A stretch of 64,000 nucleotides of DNA from Mycolicibacterium parafortuitum (GCF_002086815.1 NZ_MVID01000021.1:1-64000), one strand, 5' to 3'; counted from the stretch's first letter, positions 34,976-44,242 are shown. Notes: generated by a model not told the origin, from the sequence alone. Made by a program: numbers and translations.

Positions 34976-37632
34976 TGGCCTTCCCCACGACCCCTCCGGC
35001 CCCGCATCGAGGCGCCGGAGCGACCGACGTTGAGAACCCGCTGACGCCGTATACGAGCATGCGCGCGCAGCAGGCGCTGTTCGACGTGCAACCACGGCTC
35101 GGCGCAGGCCCGCCCGCAGGCTACGACGAGTTCGTCGACGCGGCGGGCGACGTGCGGCCGGCGTGGCAGGAACTGGCCGATTGCGTGCGCGACCGCGGCC
35201 GCGGCGGACTCGACCGGCTCCGCGCGGTCGTGCGCGGGCTCGTCGACAACGACGGCATCACCTACGTGCACACCGATCCGGGCGGCGAGGAAACCGTCGC
35301 GGTGCCGTGGCAGCTCGACGCGCTGCCGCTGGTGATCTCGGCGTCCGACTGGGACCAGCTGGAAGCCGGGCTGGTGCAGCGCTCCCGCGTGCTCGACGCC
35401 GTGCTGACCGATGTGTACGGCCAGCGCCGCTGCATCACCGAAGGTGTGCTGCCGCCGGAGCTGTTGTTCTCCCACCCCGGGTACCTGCGGCCCGCCCGCG
35501 GCATCGAGGTGCCCGGACGACACCAGCTGTTCATGCACGGCTGCGACATCGGCAGGACCGGGTCGGGGGACTTCGTGGTCAACGCCGACTGGACGCAGGC
35601 GCCGTCCGGCGCGGGGTACGCCCTCGCCGACCGCAGGGTGGTCGCGCACGCGATCCCGGACCTCTACGAGCAGATCGGCCCGCGGCCGACCTCGCCGTGG
35701 GCGCAGGCACTGCGGCTGGCGCTCGTCGACGCCGCCCCGGAGTCCGCCGAGGAACCCGTCATCGTCGTGCTCAGTCCCGGCATCCATTCCGAGACCGCGT
35801 TCGACCAGGCCTATCTGGCCAGTGTGCTGGGCCTGCCGCTGGTGGAGAGCGCCGATCTGGTGGTGCGCGACGGCAAGCTGTGGATGCGCTCGATGGGCAC
35901 CCTCAAGCGCGTCGACGTCGTGCTGCGCCGGGTGGACGCCCACTACGCAGACCCGCTGGATCTGCGGCCGTCATCGCGGCTCGGCGTCGTCGGTCTGGTC
36001 GAGGTGCTGCGGCGCGGCGCGGTCACCGTCGTCAACACCCTGGGCAGTGGCGTGCTGGAAAGCCCAGGGCTGCTTCGCTTCCTGCCGGAGCTGGCCGAGG
36101 CGCTGCTCGGCGAAACCCCGCTGCTACCGACCGCGCCGATGTACTGGGGCGGCATCGACGTCGAACGCTCGCATCTGCTGGCGAAGCTGTCCTCGCTGCT
36201 GATCAAACCGGTCACCGGCGGCGAGCCGATCACCGGGCCGACGCTGTCGGCGGCCCAGCGCGACGATCTCGCGGCGCGCATCGCGGCGACACCGTGGCAG
36301 TGGGTCGGCCAGGAGCTCCCGCAGTTCTCCTCGGCGCCGTCGGACTATCTGCCCGGCGGGCTGTCGACCTCTACGGTCGGTATGCGGCTGTTCACGGTGG
36401 CCCAGCGTGGCGGGTATGCGCCGATGATCGGCGGGCTCGGCTACCTGCTGGCGGACGGGCCGTCTGCCTACCAACTCGAAACCGTTGCCGCCAAAGATGT
36501 CTGGGTGCGCACCCCGAGCCGGGTCACCGCGGAGAAGATCCCGAGCGACGCCCCCGGGCTGCCCGCGCCCGCCATGGCGAGCCCGATCCAGGAGGTCAGC
36601 TCGCCTCGCGTGCTGTCGGACCTGTTCTGGATCGGCCGCTACTCCGAACGCGCCGAGCAGATGGCGCGGCTGCTGACCGTGACCCGCGAGCGCTACCACG
36701 AATTCCGTTACCGCAGAACGATGGACGGCAGCGAATGCGTCCCGGTGCTGCTGACCGCGCTCGGACAGCTCACCGGGACCGACACCGGCGCCGGCGGCGA
36801 CTACGCCGAGATGGTGGCCACCGCACCGACCACGCTGTGGGCACTGACCGCCGATCGGCACCGCCCCGGTTCGCTGGCCCAGTCGGTGGAGCGGCTGGCG
36901 TTGTCCGCGCGCGCGGTGCGCGACCAGATGTCCAACGACACCTGGATGGTGCTGTCGGCCGTCGAGCGGGCGCTGCTGAACGCCCCTGACACACCGCCGG
37001 ATTCGCAGGCCGAAGGCGATGCGTTCCTCGCCTCGACCAACACGCTGACCCTGGCCGGGATGCTGGCCCTGTCGGGGGTGGTGTCCGAGTCGATGGTGCG
37101 CGACGTCGGCTGGACCATGATGGACATCGGCAAACGCATCGAACGGGGCCTCGCGCTGACCGCGCTGCTGCGCTCCACGCTGAGCACCGTCCGCACCCCG
37201 GGCGCCGAGCAGACCGTCACCGAGTCCACGTTGGTGGCGTGCGAGTCGCTGGTCATCTACCGGCGCCGTAACCCCGGCAAGATCAGCATCGCCGGGGTCG
37301 CCGAGCTGGTGCTGTTCGACGTCGAGAACCCGCGCTCGCTGGTCTACCAACTCGAACTGCTACGCGCGCACCTGAAGTCGCTGCCCGGGGCGACCGGGTC
37401 GTCGCGCCCCGAACGGATGGTCGACGAGATCGCCGCCCGGCTGCGCCGCATCGAACCCGCCGAACTCGACGACGCCACCGCCGACGGCCGACGCGAGGAA
37501 CTCGACGCGCTGATGTCGGCCATCCACCGAGATCTGCGTGAGCTCTCGTCGGTGATCACCGCGATCCATCTGTCCCTGCCGGGCGACATGCAGCCGCTGT
37601 GGGGACCCGACGAACGGCGGATGGTGCCGTGA
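34975..37632 (+). CDS. Circularly permuted ATP-grasp + alpha-E domain protein (Rv2567-type)
   Basis: An 885-residue fusion. Residues about 60-530 form a circularly permuted ATP-grasp (COG2308): LPPELLFSHPGYLRPARG, FVVNADWTQAPSGAGYAL and LIKPVTGGEP. Residues about 540-880 form the all-helical alpha-E domain (COG2307), starting SPRVLSDLFWIGRYSERAEQ. ATP-grasp enzymes join a carboxylate to an amine, so the pair probably makes or modifies a peptide or amide. In many bacteria the two domains are separate genes next to transglutaminases, which supports a shared pathway. The ATG overlaps the upstream TAA and its own stop overlaps the next start. Confidence 0.9.
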   Translation: MAFPTTPPAPHRGAGATDVENPLTPYTSMRAQQALFDVQPRLGAGPPAGYDEFVDAAGDVRPAWQELADCVRDRGRGGLDRLRAVVRGLVDNDGITYVHTDPGGEETVAVPWQLDALPLVISASDWDQLEAGLVQRSRVLDAVLTDVYGQRRCITEGVLPPELLFSHPGYLRPARGIEVPGRHQLFMHGCDIGRTGSGDFVVNADWTQAPSGAGYALADRRVVAHAIPDLYEQIGPRPTSPWAQALRLALVDAAPESAEEPVIVVLSPGIHSETAFDQAYLASVLGLPLVESADLVVRDGKLWMRSMGTLKRVDVVLRRVDAHYADPLDLRPSSRLGVVGLVEVLRRGAVTVVNTLGSGVLESPGLLRFLPELAEALLGETPLLPTAPMYWGGIDVERSHLLAKLSSLLIKPVTGGEPITGPTLSAAQRDDLAARIAATPWQWVGQELPQFSSAPSDYLPGGLSTSTVGMRLFTVAQRGGYAPMIGGLGYLLADGPSAYQLETVAAKDVWVRTPSRVTAEKIPSDAPGLPAPAMASPIQEVSSPRVLSDLFWIGRYSERAEQMARLLTVTRERYHEFRYRRTMDGSECVPVLLTALGQLTGTDTGAGGDYAEMVATAPTTLWALTADRHRPGSLAQSVERLALSARAVRDQMSNDTWMVLSAVERALLNAPDTPPDSQAEGDAFLASTNTLTLAGMLALSGVVSESMVRDVGWTMMDIGKRIERGLALTALLRSTLSTVRTPGAEQTVTESTLVACESLVIYRRRNPGKISIAGVAELVLFDVENPRSLVYQLELLRAHLKSLPGATGSSRPERMVDEIAARLRRIEPAELDDATADGRREELDALMSAIHRDLRELSSVITAIHLSLPGDMQPLWGPDERRMVP

Positions 37633-38561
37633 CGGCGTTCCCCGACGGCCCCACCGCGTCCGCGGCCAGCCGCACCTACGAGATCACCCACCGCACCGAG
37701 TACCGGTACTCCGATGTCGTCACGAGCTCCTACGGCCGCGGCTTCCTGACCCCGCGCGACTCGGCCCGTCAACGCTGCCTGTTCCACGAGCTGGTCATCG
37801 AGCCCGAACCCGAGGACAGCTCCACCAGCCGGGACGGCTACGGCAACATCAGCTCGTACTTCCACGTCACCGAAAAGCACCACCGGCTGGTCGTCACCAG
37901 CCGCTCCGTCGTCGAGGTCGACCCGCCGCCGCCGGACCTGTACCAGGGGCCGTCGGCGCGGGCGCCGTGGGAGATCGCGCGCCCCGTCGGCGCCGACGGG
38001 GCACTGGCGACCGAGTTCACCCTCGACCTGCAGCCACCCGAGATCACCGACGAGGTGCGTGCCTACGCCGCACCGAGTTTCGTCGCGGGCCGGCCGCTGA
38101 TCGAGGTGCTGCGCGACCTGACGTCCCGGATCTACACCGACTTCACCTACCGGTCGGGGTCGACGACGGTATCCACCCAGGTGAGCGAGGTTTTGGCAGC
38201 GCGGGAAGGGGTATGCCAGGACTTCGCGCGGCTGGCGATCGCCTGCCTGCGCGCCAACGGTCTGGCCGCCAGCTATGTCTCCGGATATCTGGCGACCGAC
38301 CCGCCTCCCGGGAAGGAACGCATGGTGGGAGTGGACGCGACGCACGCCTGGGCGTCGGTGTGGACACCGCAGAACCTGTGGCTGGGCCTCGACCCGACCA
38401 ACAACCAGATGGTCGACGAACGGTACGTGACGGTCGGATTCGGCCGCGACTACGCCGATGTGCCGCCATTGCGCGGCATCATCTACACGGACTCCGAGAG
38501 CAGCGTGATCGACGTCTCGGTCGATGTCGCCCCGCACGCCGGGGGAGTCCTCCGTGCGTGA
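37629..38561 (+). CDS. Transglutaminase-like cysteine peptidase (Rv2569c-type)
   Basis: A 310-residue transglutaminase-like protein: N-terminal beta domain (YEITHRTEYRYSDVV), then catalytic Cys196 (EGVCQDFARL), His239 (DATHAWASV) and Asp255 (LGLDPTNNQ). Such domains hydrolyse or transfer amide bonds. The GTG at 37629 overlaps the ATP-grasp stop as GTGA, arguing for joint production. It is the shorter companion of the transglutaminase domain in the first gene of the module. Confidence 0.9.
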   Translation: MTAFPDGPTASAASRTYEITHRTEYRYSDVVTSSYGRGFLTPRDSARQRCLFHELVIEPEPEDSSTSRDGYGNISSYFHVTEKHHRLVVTSRSVVEVDPPPPDLYQGPSARAPWEIARPVGADGALATEFTLDLQPPEITDEVRAYAAPSFVAGRPLIEVLRDLTSRIYTDFTYRSGSTTVSTQVSEVLAAREGVCQDFARLAIACLRANGLAASYVSGYLATDPPPGKERMVGVDATHAWASVWTPQNLWLGLDPTNNQMVDERYVTVGFGRDYADVPPLRGIIYTDSESSVIDVSVDVAPHAGGVLRA

Positions 38562-39639
38562 CTTCACCTGCCCCAACTGCGGGCAACGGTTGTCGTTCGA
38601 GAACTCGCTGTGCCTGAACTGCAAGAGCGCGCTGGGCTTTTCGCTCGACGACATGGCTCTGCTGGTGATCGCCCCTCCCGGAGAGAGTGAACACGCAGGA
38701 GCGGTCGACGAGCGGCAGTACCAGCTGTGCGCGAATCTGCATCTGGCCGAATGTAACTGGCTGGTCGAGAAGGGGCCGATCGCCAAGCTGTGTGTGTCGT
38801 GCGCGCTGACCCGGACCCGCCCCAACGACGCCGACACCGTCGCGCTGGCGGCGTTCGCCGACGCGGAGCGGGCCAAGCGCCGGCTGATCGCCGAACTGCA
38901 CGAGCTCAAGCTGCCGATCGTCGGCCGTGACGTCGACCACGAGTTCGGTCTGGCCTTCGATCTGCTGTCCAGCCAGTTCGAGAAGGTGTTCACCGGCCAC
39001 GAGAACGGCGTGATCACACTGGATCTCGCCGAGGGCGACGACGTGCACCGCGAGCAACTACGGATCTCGATGGACGAGCCGTACCGGACGCTGCTGGGGC
39101 ACTTCCGCCACGAGATCGGCCACTACTACCAGTACCGGCTGATCGGGACGTCGCAGGACTACCTGCAGCGCTACCACGAGCTTTTCGGTGATCCCGAGGC
39201 TGACTACCAGGCCGCACTGGACCGGCACTACAGCGAAGGGGCGCCCGCGGGCTGGGAGGACGACTACGTCTCCTCGTACGCCACGATGCACCCGGCCGAG
39301 GACTGGGCCGAGACGTTCGCGCACTACCTGCACATCCGTGACACCCTCGACACCGCCGCGGCGTTCGGCTTCGCACCCGCCACCGCGACCTACGAGCGCA
39401 GGGTGCTGGGCCCCAGCAGTTTCGACGTGATGATCGACCAGTGGCTGCCGCTGTCCTGGGCGCTGAACCAGCTGAACCGCTCGATGGGCAAGGAAGACGT
39501 GTACCCGTTCGTGCTTCCGCCGCCGGTGCTGGAGAAGATGCGGTTCATCCACACGGTGATCGACGAGATCACGTCGAACCCGGTGAAGCTCGCCGAGGTC
39601 GGCGCCCCGGTCGAGGACCAGAACCAGCAGCTCGGCTAA
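38554..39639 (+). CDS. Zinc-ribbon putative metallopeptidase (Rv2568c-type)
   Basis: A 361-residue protein with an N-terminal zinc ribbon (CPNCGQRL ... CLNCKSA, residues 5-25), another Cys-rich patch (CVSCAL, about 87), and a metallopeptidase site HEIGH (186-190) with a probable third ligand in the EDWAETFAHYLH helix (about 250). This is the layout of the putative zinc-binding peptidase family seen beside ATP-grasp/transglutaminase clusters. GTG start at 38554 with GGGGGAG upstream; it overlaps the previous gene by 8 bp, so it belongs to the same operon. Substrate unknown; it may process the product of the ligase module. Confidence 0.87.
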   Translation: MRDFTCPNCGQRLSFENSLCLNCKSALGFSLDDMALLVIAPPGESEHAGAVDERQYQLCANLHLAECNWLVEKGPIAKLCVSCALTRTRPNDADTVALAAFADAERAKRRLIAELHELKLPIVGRDVDHEFGLAFDLLSSQFEKVFTGHENGVITLDLAEGDDVHREQLRISMDEPYRTLLGHFRHEIGHYYQYRLIGTSQDYLQRYHELFGDPEADYQAALDRHYSEGAPAGWEDDYVSSYATMHPAEDWAETFAHYLHIRDTLDTAAAFGFAPATATYERRVLGPSSFDVMIDQWLPLSWALNQLNRSMGKEDVYPFVLPPPVLEKMRFIHTVIDEITSNPVKLAEVGAPVEDQNQQLG

Positions 39640-40139
39640 CTGCTGCGCCCCGGTGTGGCACCGTCGGAAAGCAGTTGCCGCGCTTCGGGATTGCCGGTCA
39701 GCGCGATCGACGTCCTGCTGGTGATCCGCCAGCGCCCGTCGACCCGGCGCAGCCGGAAGTGATTCGCGCCGGCGCGGGCGGCAACGAACCGGCCGTCGCG
39801 GTGCACGAGGAGCACGGACTCGCACACGGCGGTGGCCTCGTCGCCGTCGACCGTGGCGACCGCGGGGCCCAGGAAATGGCAGCACCCGCGCGCGATGAGG
39901 CCCTGGTGCTCGTCGGAGCGGACCATCGCGGCGACGTCGTCGCGGCCCTGCATGGTCCAGCCCTCGACGACGTAGGTGCCGTCCTCGGCCCACAGCGCCG
40001 CGGCCTCGTCGGCGTCACCGGCGTCGACCAACGGACCGTACCGGGCGATCATCCGCTCGATCTCGCGTTCGTCCTCGACGCGGCGCAGCCGCCGCTCCAA
40101 CTCGGCCAGTCGTTCGTCGCTCATCGGGTCTGGGCTCAT
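39636..40139 (-). CDS. SnoaL-like / NTF2-fold protein
   Basis: A 167-residue protein with the NTF2-like cone fold pattern: an N-terminal helix (DEREIERMIARYGPLVDAGD), ALWAEDGTYVVEG, and C-terminal strands VDGRWRITSRT. This matches SnoaL-like dehydratase or isomerase proteins, with no exact function assignable. Its ATG overlaps the stop of the upstream SDR gene (ATGA), so both work together. Its stop codon overlaps that of the convergent peptidase gene. Confidence 0.82.
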   Translation of the reverse strand: MSPDPMSDERLAELERRLRRVEDEREIERMIARYGPLVDAGDADEAAALWAEDGTYVVEGWTMQGRDDVAAMVRSDEHQGLIARGCCHFLGPAVATVDGDEATAVCESVLLVHRDGRFVAARAGANHFRLRRVDGRWRITSRTSIALTGNPEARQLLSDGATPGRSS

Positions 40140-40942
40140 CGGCTCTCACCGATCAGTTTCTGCATGAACCGGTGGGTGCCCAGCACCACCTTCGCCCGGT
40201 CGGGATCGTTGCGCCGCGCGACGTCGGCATCGTTGCCCCCGGCGACGTGCACCGGTCCGTGCGGGAGCCGGCTCAGCCCCTCGGCGGCGACGTCGGCGGG
40301 TTCGGCGACCCGCAGTCCCGGCACGTCGAAGTTCAGCCCGACCCGCTCCATCGCCGGGGTGCGGGTGACCCCGAGTACCAGCTCGAGGACGTGAACGTCG
40401 TAGTCGCGCAACTCAAGCCACAGGCTCTCGGCGAAGATCCGGCCGAACGCCTTGACCCCGCCGTACACGCTGTGCCGCACCGAACCGAGGTAGCCGGCCA
40501 TGGAACCGACCATCAGGATCCCGCCGCGGCGCCGCTCGCGCATCGGCCGGCCGAAGTGTTGCACCAGCGCCATCAACGCGGTGATGTTCAAGTCGATGAC
40601 CCTGCCGAAATCGGCGAGCTCACCGTCGAGGAACTCCTCGCTGCAGGTGTTCGCGCCCGCGTTGTAGATCAGCAGGCCCACCTCCAGGTCCGCGGTCGCG
40701 GTGACGATCTCGTCCACGCCGTCGATGAGATCGATTGCCAGGGTGCGGGTTTGCACACCCAGCTCGCGGCAGCGGGCAGCCGTGCGTTCCAGCGGCTCCG
40801 GTTTGCGTGCGACGAGCACCAGGTTCACGCCTGCCTCGGCGAGCTGCGCGGCGAACTCGGCGCCGACCCCTTCGGAGCCGCCCGCGATCACCGCCCACGG
40901 ACCGTAGGCCGTCAGATCAGTCACCGGATGATCATGGCTCAT
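40136..40942 (-). CDS. Short-chain dehydrogenase
   Basis: A 268-residue SDR: cofactor motif AGGSEGVGAEF (about residues 20-30), N-A-G-A near residue 95, and a catalytic Tyr-x-x-x-Lys-like YGGVKAFG near 160. The R-K after the second strand (VARKPEP) suggests NADP. ATG at 40942 chosen over a TTG nine bases upstream. It is coupled to the SnoaL-like gene by a 4-bp overlap and is divergent from the DUF3097 gene with only 58 bp between them. Confidence 0.87.
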   Translation of the reverse strand: MSHDHPVTDLTAYGPWAVIAGGSEGVGAEFAAQLAEAGVNLVLVARKPEPLERTAARCRELGVQTRTLAIDLIDGVDEIVTATADLEVGLLIYNAGANTCSEEFLDGELADFGRVIDLNITALMALVQHFGRPMRERRRGGILMVGSMAGYLGSVRHSVYGGVKAFGRIFAESLWLELRDYDVHVLELVLGVTRTPAMERVGLNFDVPGLRVAEPADVAAEGLSRLPHGPVHVAGGNDADVARRNDPDRAKVVLGTHRFMQKLIGESR

Positions 40943-40988
40943 GCGCAACACACGGGTCCGGTTGGGCGGGAATGGCCGCTGTTCTTCC

Positions 40989-40994
40989 TAGGAT
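40989..40994 (+). promoter_or_regulatory. Leaderless-type -10 element before the DUF3097 gene
   Basis: TAGGAT fits TAnnnT and ends 6 nt before GTG 41001. No ribosome site precedes the GTG. Confidence 0.5.
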
Positions 40995-41000
40995 CACCCG

Positions 41001-41840
41001 GTGGCTGATCGCTATGGCGCTGACATCCTGGCCAACAATCCGCACCAGGCCCGCAAACCGCGCTCGGTCGAGACCCCGATCGAGATCGGGATGGTCGTCG
41101 AGGACGCCCAGACCGGGTTCGTCGGCGCGATCGTGCGCGTCGAGTACGGCCGGATGGAGCTCGAAGACCGCAACGGCAGGACCAAGCCGTTCCCGGTCGG
41201 CCCCGGCTACCTGATCGACGGCAAACCCGTCATCCTGACCGCGCCGAAGAAGGCCGGCCCGAAGGCTCCGACACGTACCGCCTCGGGCTCGGTCGCGGTG
41301 AAGAACGCGCGGGCGAAAGTCGCCCTGGCCAGCCGCATCTACGTCGAGGGCCGGCACGACGCCGAGCTCGTCGAGCAGGTGTGGGGTGAGGACCTGCGCA
41401 TCGAAGGCGTCGTGGTCGAGTACCTCGGCGGCGTCGACGACCTCGCCGCGATCGTCGCCGACTTCCGGCCCGGGCCGGGACGGCGGCTCGGGGTGCTCGT
41501 CGACCACCTCGTCACCGGGTCGAAGGAGGCGCGTATCGCCGACGCGGTCCGACGCGGCCCGGGCGGTGAGCACACGCTGGTCGTCGGGCATCCGTTCATC
41601 GACATCTGGGAGGCGGTCAAGCCCGCACGCCTCGGCATCGCCGCCTGGCCGGTGATCCCGAAGGGTCAGGACTGGAAGCACGGCGTGTGCGAGGCGTTGG
41701 GATGGCGGCACCGCGACCAGGCCGATATCGCCGCGGCCTGGCAGAAGATCAGGGGCCGGGTGCGGGACTGGACCGACCTGGAACCCGAGCTGATCGGTCG
41801 GGTCGAGGAGCTCATCGACTTCGTCACCGCACCCGTGTAA
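41001..41840 (+). CDS. DUF3097 family protein
   Basis: A 279-residue cytoplasmic protein matching the actinobacterial DUF3097 family. The N-terminal third has a small beta domain (EIGMVVEDAQTGFVGAIV). The remainder contains IYVEGRHDAELVEQVWG and LGVLVDHLVTGSKE, which resemble the Glu and Asp-x-Asp side of a TOPRIM-like fold, although I am not certain of that. Function unknown. The start is GTG with a -10 element 6 nt upstream. It is followed closely by the rarA gene. Confidence 0.8.
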   Translation: MADRYGADILANNPHQARKPRSVETPIEIGMVVEDAQTGFVGAIVRVEYGRMELEDRNGRTKPFPVGPGYLIDGKPVILTAPKKAGPKAPTRTASGSVAVKNARAKVALASRIYVEGRHDAELVEQVWGEDLRIEGVVVEYLGGVDDLAAIVADFRPGPGRRLGVLVDHLVTGSKEARIADAVRRGPGGEHTLVVGHPFIDIWEAVKPARLGIAAWPVIPKGQDWKHGVCEALGWRHRDQADIAAAWQKIRGRVRDWTDLEPELIGRVEELIDFVTAPV

Positions 41841-41849
41841 GCAGGGAGC

Positions 41850-43190
41850 GTGTCCGACAGCCTGTTCGACGTGCCCGGGGAGCCGGCGCCGCCCGCCGCG
41901 GGACCGGTCGGTGCGTCCGTTCCGCTGGCGGTGCGCATGCGTCCGGCGAACCTCGACGAGGTCGTCGGCCAGGACCACCTGCTCAAACCGAACTCGCCAC
42001 TGCGCCGGCTCATCGAAGGCTCCGGCGCGGCGTCGGTGATCCTGTACGGCCCGCCCGGCACCGGCAAGACCACGCTCGCGTCGATGATCTCCCAGGCCAC
42101 CGGCCGCCGGTTCGAGGCGCTGTCCGCGCTGGCGGCCGGGGTCAAAGAGGTCCGCGCGGTGATCGACATCGCGCGGCAGGCGGCGATGCGCGGCGAGCAG
42201 ACCGTGCTGTTCATCGACGAGGTGCACCGATTCTCCAAGACCCAGCAGGACGCGCTGCTGGCCGCGGTCGAGAACCGGGTCGTGCTGCTCGTCGCGGCGA
42301 CCACCGAGAACCCGTCGTTCTCCGTGGTCGCGCCGCTGCTGAGCCGGTCGCTGATCCTGCAGTTGCAGCCGCTGACACCAGCCGATGTCGCCACGGTGCT
42401 CCGGCGGGCGATCAGCGACGAGCGGGGGCTCGGCGGCAAGGTCGAGGTCACCGACGACGCCGTCGACCAACTGGTGCAACTGTCGGCCGGGGATGCGCGG
42501 CGCGCGCTGACGGCGCTGGAAGTCGCGTCCGAAACGGTCTCGGAATCGGGGGAGACGGTCACCGTCGAGGTGATCGAGCAGTCGCTGGACAAGGCGGCGC
42601 TGCGCTACGACCGCGACGGCGACCAGCACTACGACGTGGTCAGCGCGTTCATCAAGTCGGTGCGCGGTTCCGACGTCGACGCCGCGCTGCACTATCTGGC
42701 CAGGATGCTCGTCGCGGGGGAGGATCCGCGCTTCGTGGCCCGCCGGCTGATGATCCTGGCCAGCGAGGACATCGGGATGGCCGACCCCACCGCACTGCCG
42801 ATCGCGGTCGCGGCGGCGCAGACGGTACAGCTGATCGGGATGCCGGAGGCGCAGCTGACCCTGGCGCACGCGACGGTGCACCTGGCGACCGCGCCGAAGT
42901 CGAACGCGGTCACCACCGCGCTGGGGGCCGCGATGGCCGACATCCGTGCGGGCAAGGCCGGTCTGGTGCCTGCCCACCTGCGCGACGGGCACTACTCCGG
43001 GGCGCAGAAACTCGGCAACGCGGTCGGGTACAAGTACGCCCACGACCATCCCGGTGGCGTTGCGTCGCAACAGTATCCGCCCGACGAACTGGTCGGCGTG
43101 GACTACTACCGGCCCACCAACCACGGCACGGAGCGCGAGATCACCACGCGGTTGGAGAAGCTGCGCGCGATCATCCGCCGGCGGCGCTGA
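41850..43190 (+). CDS. rarA: Replication-associated recombination ATPase RarA/MgsA
   Basis: A 446-residue AAA+ protein. Walker A is YGPPGTGKTTLA (about residues 65-76), Walker B LFIDEVHRF (about 118), sensor 1 VAATTENPSF, and the C-terminal MgsA tetramer domain includes HLATAPKSNAV and NHGTEREITTRL. It acts at stalled forks and gaps with single-stranded DNA-binding protein and clamp-loader functions. The start is GTG 9 bp after the DUF3097 gene, with AGGGAG unusually close. The gene corresponds to the Rv2559c position near alaS in mycobacteria. Confidence 0.95.
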   Translation: MSDSLFDVPGEPAPPAAGPVGASVPLAVRMRPANLDEVVGQDHLLKPNSPLRRLIEGSGAASVILYGPPGTGKTTLASMISQATGRRFEALSALAAGVKEVRAVIDIARQAAMRGEQTVLFIDEVHRFSKTQQDALLAAVENRVVLLVAATTENPSFSVVAPLLSRSLILQLQPLTPADVATVLRRAISDERGLGGKVEVTDDAVDQLVQLSAGDARRALTALEVASETVSESGETVTVEVIEQSLDKAALRYDRDGDQHYDVVSAFIKSVRGSDVDAALHYLARMLVAGEDPRFVARRLMILASEDIGMADPTALPIAVAAAQTVQLIGMPEAQLTLAHATVHLATAPKSNAVTTALGAAMADIRAGKAGLVPAHLRDGHYSGAQKLGNAVGYKYAHDHPGGVASQQYPPDELVGVDYYRPTNHGTEREITTRLEKLRAIIRRRR

Positions 43191-43233
43191 GTTCCTGCCG
43201 ATGAGATCTCGGCTCAGGGCGAGTCGACTCTTG

Positions 43234-43264
43234 GGAACCACCGACACGTGGAACCACCGACACG
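43234..43264 (+). repeat. Tandem 15-nt direct repeat upstream of the SRPBCC gene
   Basis: GGAACCACCGACACG occurs at 43234-43248 and again at 43250-43264, one base apart, directly before the AAAGGA ribosome site and ATG at 43278. A repeat in a 5' leader or promoter suggests a regulator-binding site, or a recent local duplication. Confidence 0.75.
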
Positions 43265-43277
43265 AAAGGACGTTTCC

Positions 43278-43751
43278 ATGACGACCGCCCTCGACCTCAC
43301 CACACCCGTCGACACCCTGGCCATGGAATTCACCCGGGACTTCGATGCCCCGGTCGCCGCGCTGTTCCGGGCGCACGCCGAACCCGAACTGATCACGCAG
43401 TGGCTGGGCCCGGACGGGCTGGAGATGGACATGACCGAGTGGAACTTCCACAATCACGGCGGGTACCGCTACTCGCATCGGGACGCGCAGGGCACGTACG
43501 GTTTCCACGGCACGTTCCACACCGTGCGGCCGAACGAATTCATCCTGCAAACCTTTGAATTCGACGGAGCGCCGGACTCGGTGAATCTCGAATTCCTGTG
43601 GTTCGACGACCTCGGCGGGAACCGCTCACGGCTCCGCGGGCGGTCCATCTGTTCGACCGTCGAGGCGCGCGACGCGCTGCTGTCCTCCGGCATGGAACAC
43701 GGTATGGCCCAGGGATACGAGAAACTCGACGCGCTGCTGGGCCGGCTGTAG
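43278..43751 (+). CDS. SRPBCC / AHSA1-type protein
   Basis: A 157-residue protein with the activator-of-Hsp90-like SRPBCC pattern: FTRDFDAPVAALFRAHAEPE, then QWLGPDG (the family W-x-x-P signature) and a C-terminal helix ending YEKLDALLGRL. It likely binds a small hydrophobic ligand. Such genes often travel with an ArsR regulator, but none is present here. ATG at 43278 has AAAGGA upstream. Confidence 0.85.
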   Translation: MTTALDLTTPVDTLAMEFTRDFDAPVAALFRAHAEPELITQWLGPDGLEMDMTEWNFHNHGGYRYSHRDAQGTYGFHGTFHTVRPNEFILQTFEFDGAPDSVNLEFLWFDDLGGNRSRLRGRSICSTVEARDALLSSGMEHGMAQGYEKLDALLGRL

Positions 43752-43778
43752 TTATCGCCCGGAAAGCCTCCAGACGGG

Positions 43779-43816
43779 GGTGATCCCGGCCGGTCGGGGG
43801 CCCAGCCGGGATCACC
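43779..43816. terminator. Strong bidirectional terminator hairpin
   Basis: GGTGATCCCGGC (43779-43790) pairs perfectly with GCCGGGATCACC (43805-43816), a 12-bp stem with a 14-nt loop. It lies between the ends of two convergent genes (SRPBCC ends 43751, GlsB-like ends 43838). No T-run follows, which is usual for mycobacterial terminators. Confidence 0.65.
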
Positions 43817-43837
43817 AGGATGGTGTCTTCAGGTTGC

Positions 43838-44146
43838 TCAGCGCAGGATGCCCGAGCGGCGGCCGCCCATCAGGCCGCTGCGGCGCCGGCCCATCAATGC
43901 GGTGACGAGGGCGACACCGGCGACGGCGACGACGACCTGGACGATGAACTCACCGAAGTTGAAGTCGCCGGCGACTGCGGCCAGGCCCATCGCCCGGGCG
44001 AGCGCCGTACCGACCAACGCCGCGACGATGCCGACCAGGACGGTGAGGAGTACGCCGATCTTCTGCTTGCCGGGCAAGACGAGCCGGGCGAGCACGCCGA
44101 CGACGATGCCGACGAGGATCGCGGTGATGATGCCGGTGATGGTCAT
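43838..44146 (-). CDS. GlsB/YeaQ/YmgE family small membrane protein
   Basis: A 102-residue protein with three transmembrane helices: MTITGIITAILVGIVVGVLA, then KIGVLLTVLVGIVAALVGT, then a C-terminal one (about residues 65-87), with a basic, Gly-rich tail GRRRSG. The first helix has the family Gly pattern and LARLVLPGKQ matches the GlsB signature. GGAGG (44156-44152) precedes the ATG. The family is linked to stress responses, but the molecular role is unknown. Confidence 0.88.
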   Translation of the reverse strand: MTITGIITAILVGIVVGVLARLVLPGKQKIGVLLTVLVGIVAALVGTALARAMGLAAVAGDFNFGEFIVQVVVAVAGVALVTALMGRRRSGLMGGRRSGILR

Positions 44147-44230
44147 TTCTACCTCCGTGGGAAGTTGCGGCTGCGGCTGAAATACCCCTGCCCCTGACCG
44201 AATAAACGCCGGCGTCAAACGACTTCTCCG

Positions 44231-44236
44231 TACCCT
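44231..44236 (+). promoter_or_regulatory. Leaderless-type -10 element before yjbQ-like gene
   Basis: TACCCT fits TAnnnT and ends 6 nt before the GTG at 44243. There is no ribosome site upstream. Confidence 0.5.
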
Positions 44237-44242
44237 CGACTC

